Origin: Streptomyces deccanensis
Lineage (GTDB): Bacteria > Actinomycetota > Actinomycetes > Streptomycetales > Streptomycetaceae
Assembly: GCF_022385335.1 (NCBI RefSeq)
Contig: NZ_CP092431.1
Coordinates: 1,364,001 to 1,428,000 of the forward strand
Direction of reading: 5' to 3'
Length of the DNA stretch: 64,000 nucleotides
Positions within the stretch are counted from its first letter, which is position 1. Each line of letters begins with the position of its first letter. The translations under genes and the position numbers were made by a program. A model generated the notes under the pieces. The model worked only from the letters and a program-made list of their open reading frames with translations. It did not search any database and was not told where the DNA came from. Positions 1 to 7,624 of the stretch are shown here, in pieces.

Positions 1-12
1 CGGCCCCACGGG

Positions 13-2079
13 CTAGCGTCGGGTCCGTATCAGCAGGTGGAGGAAGTACGGCGTGCCGATCACGGCGGTCATCAGTCCGGCGCCGAGCTGGGCGGGCGCG
101 ATCACCGTACGGCCGAGGAGATCCGCCGCGCAGACGAGCGTGGCCCCGAGGAGCACGGCGACCGGGACCACCCGTGCATGCCGTCGGCCGACGAGCGCCC
201 GCGCCGCGTGCGGTGCGACGAGGCCCACGAAACCGATGGTGCCGGCGGAGGCGACGGCGGTCGCGCTGAGCAGGACGGCCACCACCAGGAACCCGAGCCT
301 GGCCCGGGACAGTCGCAGGCCGAGCAGGCGCGGGGTGTGCTCGTCCAGGGAGACGAGGTCCAGTTCGGTACGGCGGGCGACCGCGACGACGAGCCCCACG
401 GCCACCACGCACGCGACGGGCAGCACGTCCGGCATGGTCCGGCCGTACGTCGAACCGGACAGCCAGGTCAACGCCTTGGTGGCGTTGAACGGGTCGGTGA
501 GCACGATGAGCAGACTGATCAGTGCCGTGGTCGCGGCGGCCACGCCGATGCCGACGAGCACCAGCCGGTTCTGCTGGTAGCCGCCCCGGGCGGCGAGCCC
601 GAAGACGACCACCGAGGCGAGAGCGGCACCCGCGAACGCGGCGCCCGCGACGCCCCAGCCCCCGACGACGGGCACGGTGGTGACGAGCAGCACGGCGCCG
701 AGCGCGGCGCCGCCGGAGACGCCGAGGATCGCCGGTTCCGCGAGGGGGTTGCGGGTCACGGCCTGCACCAGCGTTCCGGCCAGGGCGAGGGCCGCGCCCG
801 CGCAGAGGGCCGCGAGGACCCGCGGCACCCGGGTGTCGAGGACGAAGGACACGGTCCGGCCGGCCCGTCCCTGTGCCCAGTTCGCGACATCGCCGAGCAG
901 GAGTTTGCTGTCGCCCAGCAGGACGCCGGCGACGGTGACGCCCACCGTCACGGCCACGAGCACGGCCAACGTGACCAGGAACGCCGTACGGCTGGGGATG
1001 CGCAGCCGGTCGGGCGCCTCGGCTGTGGAGGTGTCCCGCAGCCGTAGCGCCATCACCACCAGGAACACCGCGCCGACCAGGCTGGTGACGACGCCGGTGG
1101 GGACGGCGACCGCCGTGTCGGAGGGGACGAGGGCGCGCAGCAGGACGTCCGACCCGAGGACCAGCCCGGACCCCACCAGGCCGGCCACGGGCAGAGAGCC
1201 CCGGGTGCGCACGAAGCCCCGGATGCGGCGGGCGAGGGGCCGCACCAGCGCGGGCGCGCACAGGCCGACGAAGCCGATGGGCCCGGCGAGGGTGACGGCC
1301 GCCGCGGACAGCAGGGTGGCGAGGACGACGACCGTCACCCGGGTGGCGCGGACCGGGACGCCGAGCCCGCGCGCGGCGTCGTCGCCGAGGGCGAGCGCGT
1401 CGACCCGACGGGCCGTCAGCAGCAGGCCCACGAGCCCGATCGCGGCGACCGGGAGCATCTGCAGGATGCCGTCGAAGCCGTTCTGGCCGATGCTGCCCTG
1501 GTTCCACTGGTAGAGGCCCTCGGTCTGCTGCGGGAACAGCAACAGCAGGCCCTCGGTGAGGGAGTTCAGGCCCAGCATCAGGGCGGTGCCGGCGAGCACG
1601 AGCCGTACGGTGCCCGTGCCGAGGCCGGAGAGGGAGAGCACGACGGCCGCCGCCAGCAGTCCGCCCACGAAGGCGACGCCGGAGGAGGCGAGCAGCGGCA
1701 GCGAGACCCCGGTGACGCCGACGATGCCGAGGGCCAGGTAGGCGCCGGCGTTCACGGCGAGGGTGTCGGGTGAGGCGAGGACGTTGCGGCTGACGGCCTG
1801 GAGCACGGCGCCCGCCACCCCGAGCAGGACGCCGACGAGGATGCCGGCGGTCATCCGGGGCAGCCGGGAGGCGATGACGACGGACGCGTCGCCGGGGTCG
1901 GCCCGTCCGGTCAGGGCCTTGATCACCTCGGCGGGCCCGACGGCCGCGGTGCCCTGGGTGAGGTCGACGACGGCGAGGGCGGCGACCAGGAGGACGAGCG
2001 CGGCCGTCACCGCGGTCGCGCCCGTCCGGGTCGCCGCTGCCGACGGACGGGTGGCGGGGGAAGTCGCGGTGACGGCCAT
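13..2079 (-). CDS. Fused double FecCD-type iron-siderophore ABC permease
   Basis: This is the inner-membrane permease of a ferric-siderophore importer. At 688 aa it is about twice the usual 330-350 aa of a FecCD subunit. Two homologous halves are visible, each with the hallmark region of the family (SRNVLASPDTLAVNAG near residue 100 and TRNPLAEPAILGVSGG near residue 445) and a GPIGFVGL / GTIGFVGL segment, which is the EAA-like ATPase-contact loop. This is the same layout as FhuB of E. coli, so one chain would supply both halves of the channel. It is the last gene of a three-gene minus-strand unit after the binding protein and ATPase, 52 bp after the lipoprotein gene, and would be iron-regulated through the box at 3982. 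The substrate is not determinable from sequence; a hydroxamate siderophore is a guess from FhuB. Confidence 0.93.
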   Translation of the reverse strand: MAVTATSPATRPSAAATRTGATAVTAALVLLVAALAVVDLTQGTAAVGPAEVIKALTGRADPGDASVVIASRLPRMTAGILVGVLLGVAGAVLQAVSRNVLASPDTLAVNAGAYLALGIVGVTGVSLPLLASSGVAFVGGLLAAAVVLSLSGLGTGTVRLVLAGTALMLGLNSLTEGLLLLFPQQTEGLYQWNQGSIGQNGFDGILQMLPVAAIGLVGLLLTARRVDALALGDDAARGLGVPVRATRVTVVVLATLLSAAAVTLAGPIGFVGLCAPALVRPLARRIRGFVRTRGSLPVAGLVGSGLVLGSDVLLRALVPSDTAVAVPTGVVTSLVGAVFLVVMALRLRDTSTAEAPDRLRIPSRTAFLVTLAVLVAVTVGVTVAGVLLGDSKLLLGDVANWAQGRAGRTVSFVLDTRVPRVLAALCAGAALALAGTLVQAVTRNPLAEPAILGVSGGAALGAVLLVTTVPVVGGWGVAGAAFAGAALASVVVFGLAARGGYQQNRLVLVGIGVAAATTALISLLIVLTDPFNATKALTWLSGSTYGRTMPDVLPVACVVAVGLVVAVARRTELDLVSLDEHTPRLLGLRLSRARLGFLVVAVLLSATAVASAGTIGFVGLVAPHAARALVGRRHARVVPVAVLLGATLVCAADLLGRTVIAPAQLGAGLMTAVIGTPYFLHLLIRTRR

Positions 2080-2131
2080 GGCTCCGTGCTTCTGCTTCGT
2101 CTCTTCGTCTGCTTCTCTGCTGCTCGGTCCG

Positions 2132-3109
2132 TTACTTCGTCAGCGCGTCGACGAGGCCGTCGATGTACGCCTCCATCGACCCGGGGCCGCCGAACATCCA
2201 GATGCCGTCGGGCAGTCGGTGCACGTCGCCGGACTTCACGAACGCGAGGGACTTCCAGACGGCGTTCTTCGCCAGCTCGTTGCCGAAGGGGTTGCTGGTC
2301 TCGTCCTCGTCGTTGCCTATGTAGGCGAACTGGACGTCCTTGGGCAGCCCGGTCAGACCCTCGACGTCGGTGGTGCCGAGGCCGTAGTCGGCGTCGCCCT
2401 TCACCTTCCAGGCGTTCTTCAGACCGAGCCGCTCGTTGACGGCGCCGATCAGCGAACCGCTGGTGTACGGGCGCAGGGAGACCTGGTTGGAGGCGACGTA
2501 GCCGTCGGCGAAGGCGATGTCGGTGCCGTCGAGTCCGGCGTCGGCGAGGGCCTTCTTGCCCTCGGCGACCTTGGCCTCGAAGCTCTCCCGGGCGGTCTTC
2601 GCCCGGTCGGTGGTGCCGGTGGCCTTGGCGATGAGGTCGAGGTTGTCCAGCATCTGCCCGATCTGGTCGGAGGCGTCGGCGGACTGGATCCCCAGCACCG
2701 GGGCGATCTCGCGCAGTTGCTTGACGGCGGCGGGCGCCAGGTCGGAGGAGGCCACGATGAGGTCGGGCTTGAGGGAGGCGATGGTGTCCATGCTCGGCTC
2801 GCCCCGCGTGCCGATGTCCTTCGGCTCGTTCTTCAGCGGGACCGCCTGGTCCCAGGTCTTGTAGCCCTTGACGTCCGCGACGCCGACGGGGTCGACGCCG
2901 AGGGTGAGGAGGAACTCGACCTCGTTCCACTCGGTGGCGACGACCTTGGTGGCCGGGCCGTCGAGTTCGACCTTCTTGCCGGTGGAGTCGGTGAGGGTGA
3001 TGGCCTCGGAGGTCTTCTCGGTGCTGTCGGCGGCGGGCTCGGTGGTACCGCAGGCGGCGAGGGTGAGCGCCGCGACGACGGTGGTCGCGGGGAGCAGGAG
3101 ACGTCTCAT
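2132..3109 (-). CDS. Iron-siderophore substrate-binding lipoprotein
   Basis: This is the extracellular solute-binding protein of the siderophore importer, 325 aa. It begins with a short lipoprotein signal (MRRLLLP...LTLAAC) with the lipidated Cys at about residue 20, followed by a Ser/Thr/Glu-rich tether. The body has the Peripla_BP_2 (FepB/FhuD) pattern: an early KVVATEWNEVEFLLTLGVDPVGVAD segment and a central PDLIVASSDLAPAAVKQL segment joined by a long helix. A longer reading frame upstream is Arg/Pro-rich shadow of the ATPase gene, so the ATG at 3109 is chosen. That ATG overlaps the stop of the ATPase gene (ATGA), indicating translational coupling. Confidence 0.92.
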   Translation of the reverse strand: MRRLLLPATTVVAALTLAACGTTEPAADSTEKTSEAITLTDSTGKKVELDGPATKVVATEWNEVEFLLTLGVDPVGVADVKGYKTWDQAVPLKNEPKDIGTRGEPSMDTIASLKPDLIVASSDLAPAAVKQLREIAPVLGIQSADASDQIGQMLDNLDLIAKATGTTDRAKTARESFEAKVAEGKKALADAGLDGTDIAFADGYVASNQVSLRPYTSGSLIGAVNERLGLKNAWKVKGDADYGLGTTDVEGLTGLPKDVQFAYIGNDEDETSNPFGNELAKNAVWKSLAFVKSGDVHRLPDGIWMFGGPGSMEAYIDGLVDALTK

Positions 3110-3975
3110 GAGGTGGAGCGGAGCCTTTCGCTGGTGGTGGTGCGGGTGTGGTGACGACCGATCGGGCGGGTGCGCAGTCGGCCGGTGAGGGGGTCGGTGT
3201 CGACATCGATGCGGATGCCGTAGACGGCGGTCAGACGTTCCGGCGTGAGGACGTCCTCGGGGCGGCCCTCGGCGACGATCCGGCCCGCTTCGAGCAGGGT
3301 GATCCGGTCGGCGACGGCCGCCGCCTGGTCGAGGTCGTGCAGGACGACGCCGACGGCGATGCCGTGGTCGTCCGCCAGATCGCGGACGAGGTCGAGGAGT
3401 TCGACCTGGTAGCGCAGGTCGAGATAGGTGGTCGGTTCGTCCAGCAGGAGGACGCCGGTCTCCTGGGCGAGACAACTGGCGAGCCACACTCGCTGCAACT
3501 GCCCGCCGGAGAGATGGTCGGCGCCGCGCTCCGCGAGGCCGAGGACGCCGGTGAGCGCGAGCGCCCGGTCGACGGCGGCCGTCGCGTCGGGGTCCCGGCG
3601 ACCGAAGCGGCCCCGATACGGGTAGCGGCCGAACTCGACGACGTCCCGCACGGTCAGTCCGCTGGGCGTGGGCCGGCCCTGGGTCAGCAGGGCGACGTGC
3701 CGCGCGAACTCACGGGAGGTCAGGGCGAGTCCGTCGGTGTCGGCGTCGATCCTGAGCGCGGCGTGGCGGGGCCGCTGCAGCCGGGCGACGGTCCGCAGGA
3801 GCGTCGACTTGCCGCTGCCGTTGGGGCCGACCAGGGCGGTCACCTCGCCGGGCCGGAGCGCGATCGCGACATCGTGCACGACGTCGACGCCGTCGTACGA
3901 CACGGTCACACCCGTGGCCGACAGTGCGTGCCCGCGGAGCCTCGGGGTGTCGGCTGCTTCCTCACCAGATCTCAC
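3106..3975 (-). CDS. Iron-siderophore ABC transporter ATP-binding protein (FecE/FhuC type)
   Basis: This is the ATPase driving ferric-siderophore uptake, 289 aa, cytoplasmic and membrane-associated. It shows Walker A (GPNGSGKST, about residues 50-58), the Q-loop (LLTQGRP), the ABC signature (LSGGQLQRV), Walker B (VLLLDEPTTYLDL) and the switch His (GVVLHDLDQA). The order and spacing match FecE/FhuC proteins. It is the first gene of the minus-strand operon ATPase-lipoprotein-permease, which would let ATPase synthesis respond first to relief of iron repression. The iron box begins 7 bp upstream of its start codon. Confidence 0.94.
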   Translation of the reverse strand: MRSGEEAADTPRLRGHALSATGVTVSYDGVDVVHDVAIALRPGEVTALVGPNGSGKSTLLRTVARLQRPRHAALRIDADTDGLALTSREFARHVALLTQGRPTPSGLTVRDVVEFGRYPYRGRFGRRDPDATAAVDRALALTGVLGLAERGADHLSGGQLQRVWLASCLAQETGVLLLDEPTTYLDLRYQVELLDLVRDLADDHGIAVGVVLHDLDQAAAVADRITLLEAGRIVAEGRPEDVLTPERLTAVYGIRIDVDTDPLTGRLRTRPIGRHHTRTTTSERLRSTS

Positions 3976-3981
3976 AAGCGA

Positions 3982-3998
3982 AGGTTAGCCTAACCTAA
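3982..3998. promoter_or_regulatory. Iron box (DmdR1/IdeR/DtxR-type operator) for the siderophore importer
   Basis: Read on the minus strand the site is TTAGGTTAGGCTAACCT, an almost perfect match to the actinobacterial iron box TTAGGTTAGGCTCACCTAA. It sits immediately upstream of the ATPase start at 3975, where a bound Fe(II)-DmdR repressor would block transcription. The match is seen directly; the regulator itself is not in the window. Confidence 0.9.
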
Positions 3999-4031
3999 AT
4001 ATTGGCCGACAACGGGCCCCGTCGGCCGGAT

Positions 4032-4613
4032 TCAGCCGGTCGGCCACGACCGCGGATCCCACACGCCCGACCGGCGCAGGGACTGCGGACAGTGCAGGTA
4101 GATCTCGTCGATCTCCAGGACCAGCGCCAGCGAGGGCCGCCGGTCGTCGAGCGTCATCGCGTCGAAGAACGGGGCGTCGGCGAGGATCCGCGCCCGGCCG
4201 TTGACCCGCAGGACCTCCTTGGAGCCCGGGATCAGGTACAGCAGTCCGGCGTGCGGGTTGTCGAGGATGTTGTGGAAGCTGTCGCCGCGCCGGTTCCCCG
4301 GCCGGTCGGGCAGGGCTATCGTCCCGGGGTCGACGACATGGGTGAAGCCCGGCGCGTCCCCGCGCGGGGAGACGTCGCAGCCGCCCCGCGCGTCGGAGGT
4401 GGCCAGCAGGCAGAACGGGGAGCGGGCCAGGATGCCCCGGTCCTGGTCGGTGAGCCGGTCGTGGACCTTCTCGATCACCACCGGCCAGGGCTCGCCCAGC
4501 AGTTCGCGCAACGCCTCGCGCGACCCCAGTTCGACCCACCCCTCCTCGCTCCGCCCCGCGCCGGCCACGGCTTCCGGGTCGTCTCCGGCGGTGGTCCCGA
4601 TCGTGCGCGGCAA
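4032..4613 (-). CDS. PPOX-class FMN-dependent flavoprotein (MSMEG_1061-like)
   Basis: This is a 193-aa member of the pyridoxamine 5'-phosphate oxidase-like split-barrel flavoproteins. Visible family features are the LTDQDRGILARSPFCLLATSD strand region, the SPRGDAPGFTHVVD segment that contacts FMN phosphate, and the NILDNPHAGLLYLIPG / LRVNGRARI barrel strands. It is cytoplasmic, without signal or membrane segment. The longest start is TTG with a GGGGGT element before it, a rare but plausible start. An iron box lies 63 bp upstream, so iron control is likely. A role in reductive release of iron from siderophores or in redox balance is possible but not shown. True PNPO activity is unlikely. Confidence 0.82.
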   Translation of the reverse strand: MPRTIGTTAGDDPEAVAGAGRSEEGWVELGSREALRELLGEPWPVVIEKVHDRLTDQDRGILARSPFCLLATSDARGGCDVSPRGDAPGFTHVVDPGTIALPDRPGNRRGDSFHNILDNPHAGLLYLIPGSKEVLRVNGRARILADAPFFDAMTLDDRRPSLALVLEIDEIYLHCPQSLRRSGVWDPRSWPTG

Positions 4614-4675
4614 GGCCGACCCCCAAGGTGTGTACGTGCGGCGACAGGTGCACCTCGCACACTAACCGAAGTCAG

Positions 4676-4692
4676 TTAGGTCAGCCTTACCT
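4676..4692. promoter_or_regulatory. Second iron box, upstream of the PPOX flavoprotein gene
   Basis: The + strand reads TTAGGTCAGCCTTACCT, with both outer half-sites of the iron-box consensus kept (TTAGGT and the ACCT of the other half) and a few central mismatches. It lies 63 bp upstream of the flavoprotein start and just past the stop of the downstream exporter gene. Being the second such box within 700 bp strengthens the call. Confidence 0.72.
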
Positions 4693-4716
4693 CACGGACG
4701 GGATCGGGGGGCTCTG

Positions 4717-5694
4717 CTACCGGCGCCGTCGGCCCGTCCCGGCGGGGACGGCCAGCAGGACCATGCCGAGGGCGAGGACGGCCAGCCCGCACCAGGAGAC
4801 GGCGGGCAGCCGTTCACCGAGGAGGAAGACGCCCAGGACCGCCGCCACGGCGGGCTCGCCGAGCGTCAGCGAGGTGGCCGTCGACGCCGGTGTGCGGCGC
4901 AGTCCGTACCCGAAGAGCCGGTAGGCGAGGAAGACGGTGAACAGGGCGAGGTACCCCGCGACCGCCGCACCGCGAACGGTGGCCGTCCAGCCCGTGCCGG
5001 CGACCACCACGACCGGCAGGACGAGCAGCCCGGCCGCCCCGAACAGCACCCCCATCACCGCGTCGGAGGCGTGTCCGCGCGAGATGAGCGTGCCGCCGAT
5101 CAGCGCGTACACGGCGTACGACAGCCCGCCGCACGCGGCCAGCGCGACGCCGACGAGGTCCATCGTCCCGGTGTGCCCGGCGAGTTGAGGGCCGGTCACC
5201 AGCAGGACGCAGCCCACCACGGCGGCAGTGGTGGCCACCGTCCAACGCGCGGTGGGCCGGGCCCGGCCGGTGATCCAGGCCAGCAGTCCCGCGAACACCG
5301 GCGCGCTGCCCAGTGCGATCACGGTGGCGACCGCCACGCCGGTCCGGGCGACCGCCGGGTAGAAGGTGACCGGATAACCGGCCACCGTCACGGCGCCGAG
5401 GAACAGCAGCAGGCGCTCCGAGCGGGTGCAGGCGGCGGGCAGGGAGCGGGCACCTCGGGAGGTGAGGAACATCAGGATGCCGCCGAGGGCGAGACCGGCG
5501 CAGCCGATGGCCGCCGCCGGGGCGCCGGCCGGTGCCAGCGAGGCGACGGTCCCGGTCGTGCCCCACAGCACCGCCGCGACGAGGATGGGGGCGGGGCCGT
5601 CGAGGAGCCCGGCGCGAGGGAGACCGGTGCGGGAGGGGCGCGAGCCGGCGGTGGCCGGGCGCGCGGGAGTCAGGGGTGTGGTGCGGTTCGGCAC
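4717..5694 (-). CDS. EamA-family (DMT superfamily) transporter
   Basis: This is a 325-aa integral membrane protein with about ten hydrophobic segments arranged as two EamA repeats, the classical drug/metabolite transporter layout. The first repeat opens with ILVAAVLWGTTGTVASLAP, a typical EamA start motif. The second ends with TSLTLGEPAVAAVLGVFLLGERL, which matches the conserved end helix, and the chain finishes in a basic GTGRRRR tail. It is expected to export amino acids or other small metabolites; substrate unknown. The start is GTG with GGAAG upstream. It is separated from the P450 gene by 293 bp, so it probably has its own promoter. Confidence 0.88.
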   Translation of the reverse strand: MPNRTTPLTPARPATAGSRPSRTGLPRAGLLDGPAPILVAAVLWGTTGTVASLAPAGAPAAAIGCAGLALGGILMFLTSRGARSLPAACTRSERLLLFLGAVTVAGYPVTFYPAVARTGVAVATVIALGSAPVFAGLLAWITGRARPTARWTVATTAAVVGCVLLVTGPQLAGHTGTMDLVGVALAACGGLSYAVYALIGGTLISRGHASDAVMGVLFGAAGLLVLPVVVVAGTGWTATVRGAAVAGYLALFTVFLAYRLFGYGLRRTPASTATSLTLGEPAVAAVLGVFLLGERLPAVSWCGLAVLALGMVLLAVPAGTGRRRR

Positions 5695-5987
5695 GTCGTG
5701 AACTTCCGTCGTCGCATGCGTCTGGGACTGGATCCGGGACGGGCGCGCGACGACAGCCCCTGACCGCCCTGCGGGTCGGTCGGGGCCGGGGATCGAACCG
5801 TCGGTGTCGGCGCCCGGTCAGGCGCCGAGCGGCGGCAGAACGACGTGCCAGTAGGTGTTCACGGCGCGACTGTACTACGGGGTTACGGGGCCACCGGACG
5901 CTCGTCCGCGCACTACGGCGGACGCCTGTCCCCGCGCACAGCGGCGGACGCTCGCCCTCGCTCGGCGGCGGACGGCCGGCGCCCCCG

Positions 5988-7190
5988 TCAGAAGCGCACC
6001 GGCAGGTCGAGCAGACCGCGGGACCGCATGGAGGGCCGCCAACGCACCTCGTCCGGCGCGATGTCGAGGGCCAGATCGGGGAACCGGTCGAGGAGCGCGG
6101 CGAGAGCGATCTCGGCCTCCATCCGGGCCAACGGAGCGCCGAGACAGTAGTGGATGCCGTGGCCGAGGGCGAGATGCCCGCTCGCGTCGCGGCCGGTGTC
6201 GAGCCGGTCGGGGTCGGTGAAGCGGTGCGGGTCCCGGTGCGCGGCGGCCAGGGACAACAGGACGGTCTCACCGGCCGGAACGACCACCCCGCCGAGGGTG
6301 ACGTCCTCGACCGGGAAGCGCCGGATGGCCAGGGGCACGGGACCGTCGTAGCGGGCCAACTCCTCGATCGCGGCGCCCAGTCGACCGGGATCGGCACGCA
6401 GCGCGCGCAGTTGGTCGGGGTGGCGGAGGAGGGCCAGGGTGGCGTTGCCGATGAGGTGGACGGTGTTCTCGTATCCCGCGAACAGGATCAGGAAGGCGAG
6501 GGACATGAGCTCGTCCTCGCTCAGCCGGTCCTCGTCGTCGCGCACCGCGATCAGGGCGGAGAGCAGGTCGTCCGACGGCTCGGTCCGCTTGCCGGCGATG
6601 AGCAGCGTGAAGAAGCCCAGCATGTCGCGGACGGCTTCCTTCGCGCGTTCCGGTCGTGTCGGGTCCGGGGCGATCAGGGTGTCGGTCCAGGACCGGAAGT
6701 CGTGCCGGTCGTGCGGGGCGACGCCGAGCAGGTCGCAGATCACGGTGATCGGCAGGGGCGCGGCGTACGAGGCGATCAGGTCGGCGCGCCCGTGCGGTGC
6801 GACGGCGTCGAGCAGTGCGTCGGCGGTCCGGCGGATGGGTTCGCGCAGGCGGGCGACGCGACGCGGGGTGAACGCCTGGGACACCAGACGCCGGATACGG
6901 GTGTGGTCCGGCGGGTCCATGTTCAGCAGGTTCGCGTCCAGCGCCGGCGGCAGCGCGAGCCCGTGGTAGCCACCGGGGGCCGCGTTGCGCTTGTCGAGGG
7001 AGAGCCGGGGGTCGGCGAGGGCCCGGCGCACGTCGTCGTACCGCGTGACGAGCCAGGCGGGCAGCCCGTCCGTCCCGGTGATCCGGTGCACGGGCCCGGC
7101 CTCCCGAAGCCGCGCGTAGACCCCGTAGGGGTCCGCGACGAGTTCCGCGGGGTCGACGAGGGGCGGCTGTTCGGGCGTTGTGGTGGACAT
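5988..7190 (-). CDS. Cytochrome P450 (bacterial class, CYP107-like)
   Basis: This is a soluble 400-aa haem monooxygenase. It has the I-helix oxygen-activation motif AGYENT (residues 238-243), the K-helix ExxR as ELAR (277-280), and the haem-ligand loop ALGHGIHYCLG with Cys at about 349. The MDPPDHTRIRRLVSQAFTPR C-helix stretch is also typical. The I-helix carries Asn before the Thr, as some CYP107-type enzymes do. The ATG at 7190 has a good GGTGGAG ribosome site; a longer frame upstream is not P450-like. No ferredoxin or reductase gene is adjacent, so redox partners must come from elsewhere, and the substrate cannot be inferred. Confidence 0.93.
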   Translation of the reverse strand: MSTTTPEQPPLVDPAELVADPYGVYARLREAGPVHRITGTDGLPAWLVTRYDDVRRALADPRLSLDKRNAAPGGYHGLALPPALDANLLNMDPPDHTRIRRLVSQAFTPRRVARLREPIRRTADALLDAVAPHGRADLIASYAAPLPITVICDLLGVAPHDRHDFRSWTDTLIAPDPTRPERAKEAVRDMLGFFTLLIAGKRTEPSDDLLSALIAVRDDEDRLSEDELMSLAFLILFAGYENTVHLIGNATLALLRHPDQLRALRADPGRLGAAIEELARYDGPVPLAIRRFPVEDVTLGGVVVPAGETVLLSLAAAHRDPHRFTDPDRLDTGRDASGHLALGHGIHYCLGAPLARMEAEIALAALLDRFPDLALDIAPDEVRWRPSMRSRGLLDLPVRF

Positions 7191-7624
7191 GGGTCTCCAC
7201 CCTAGTGAGAGCGGCCCGGACCCGTGAGCCGTCCGCGCCCCCGTACTCGCCGACGTCTCGGCGCGCAGGCGTACGACCCGACGGGCGGCACACCCTGTCC
7301 AACTCGGCGGCGAGCCCTGCCTGGAGGGACGTGGCAACCGCACGGTCCACCCCAAGTCGGCGCGACTGCCGGGCGGGCGTCGGCCCGTCCTGGCAGCCGT
7401 TGTCCGAGGTCGCCTGAAGCAGTGCACGGTGCTCCTCGCGAGTGTCGTCTCGGGCGATCCGCGAAGGCAACCCACAGCATGGCCAGGGGTATCCAGGCCG
7501 TCCTGGGTTGACGAACAGCAGGACCACGGCCTTGTCCGGTCCGGTTGCGTCCTCCTGAGGCGACGCGGACGCGCACACCGCCCGGGCGTAGGCTTCGCTC
7601 AGCATGGACAGGGGGGCGGAGCGC
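7191..7624. other. Intergenic region between divergent P450 and MuiA-like genes
   Basis: This 434-bp stretch separates two divergently read genes and must contain both promoters. No convincing coding frame, hairpin terminator or recognised operator was found. It does not contain the TTGT-N3-ACNA site seen in the catabolic island. Confidence 0.5.

Noticed and set aside
5818..5862. 14-codon minus-strand frame VNTYWHVVLPPLGA, thought of as an attenuator peptide for the EamA gene
   Set aside because: It has no ribosome site and no clear terminator/antiterminator fold before the transporter gene, and no run of one amino acid.
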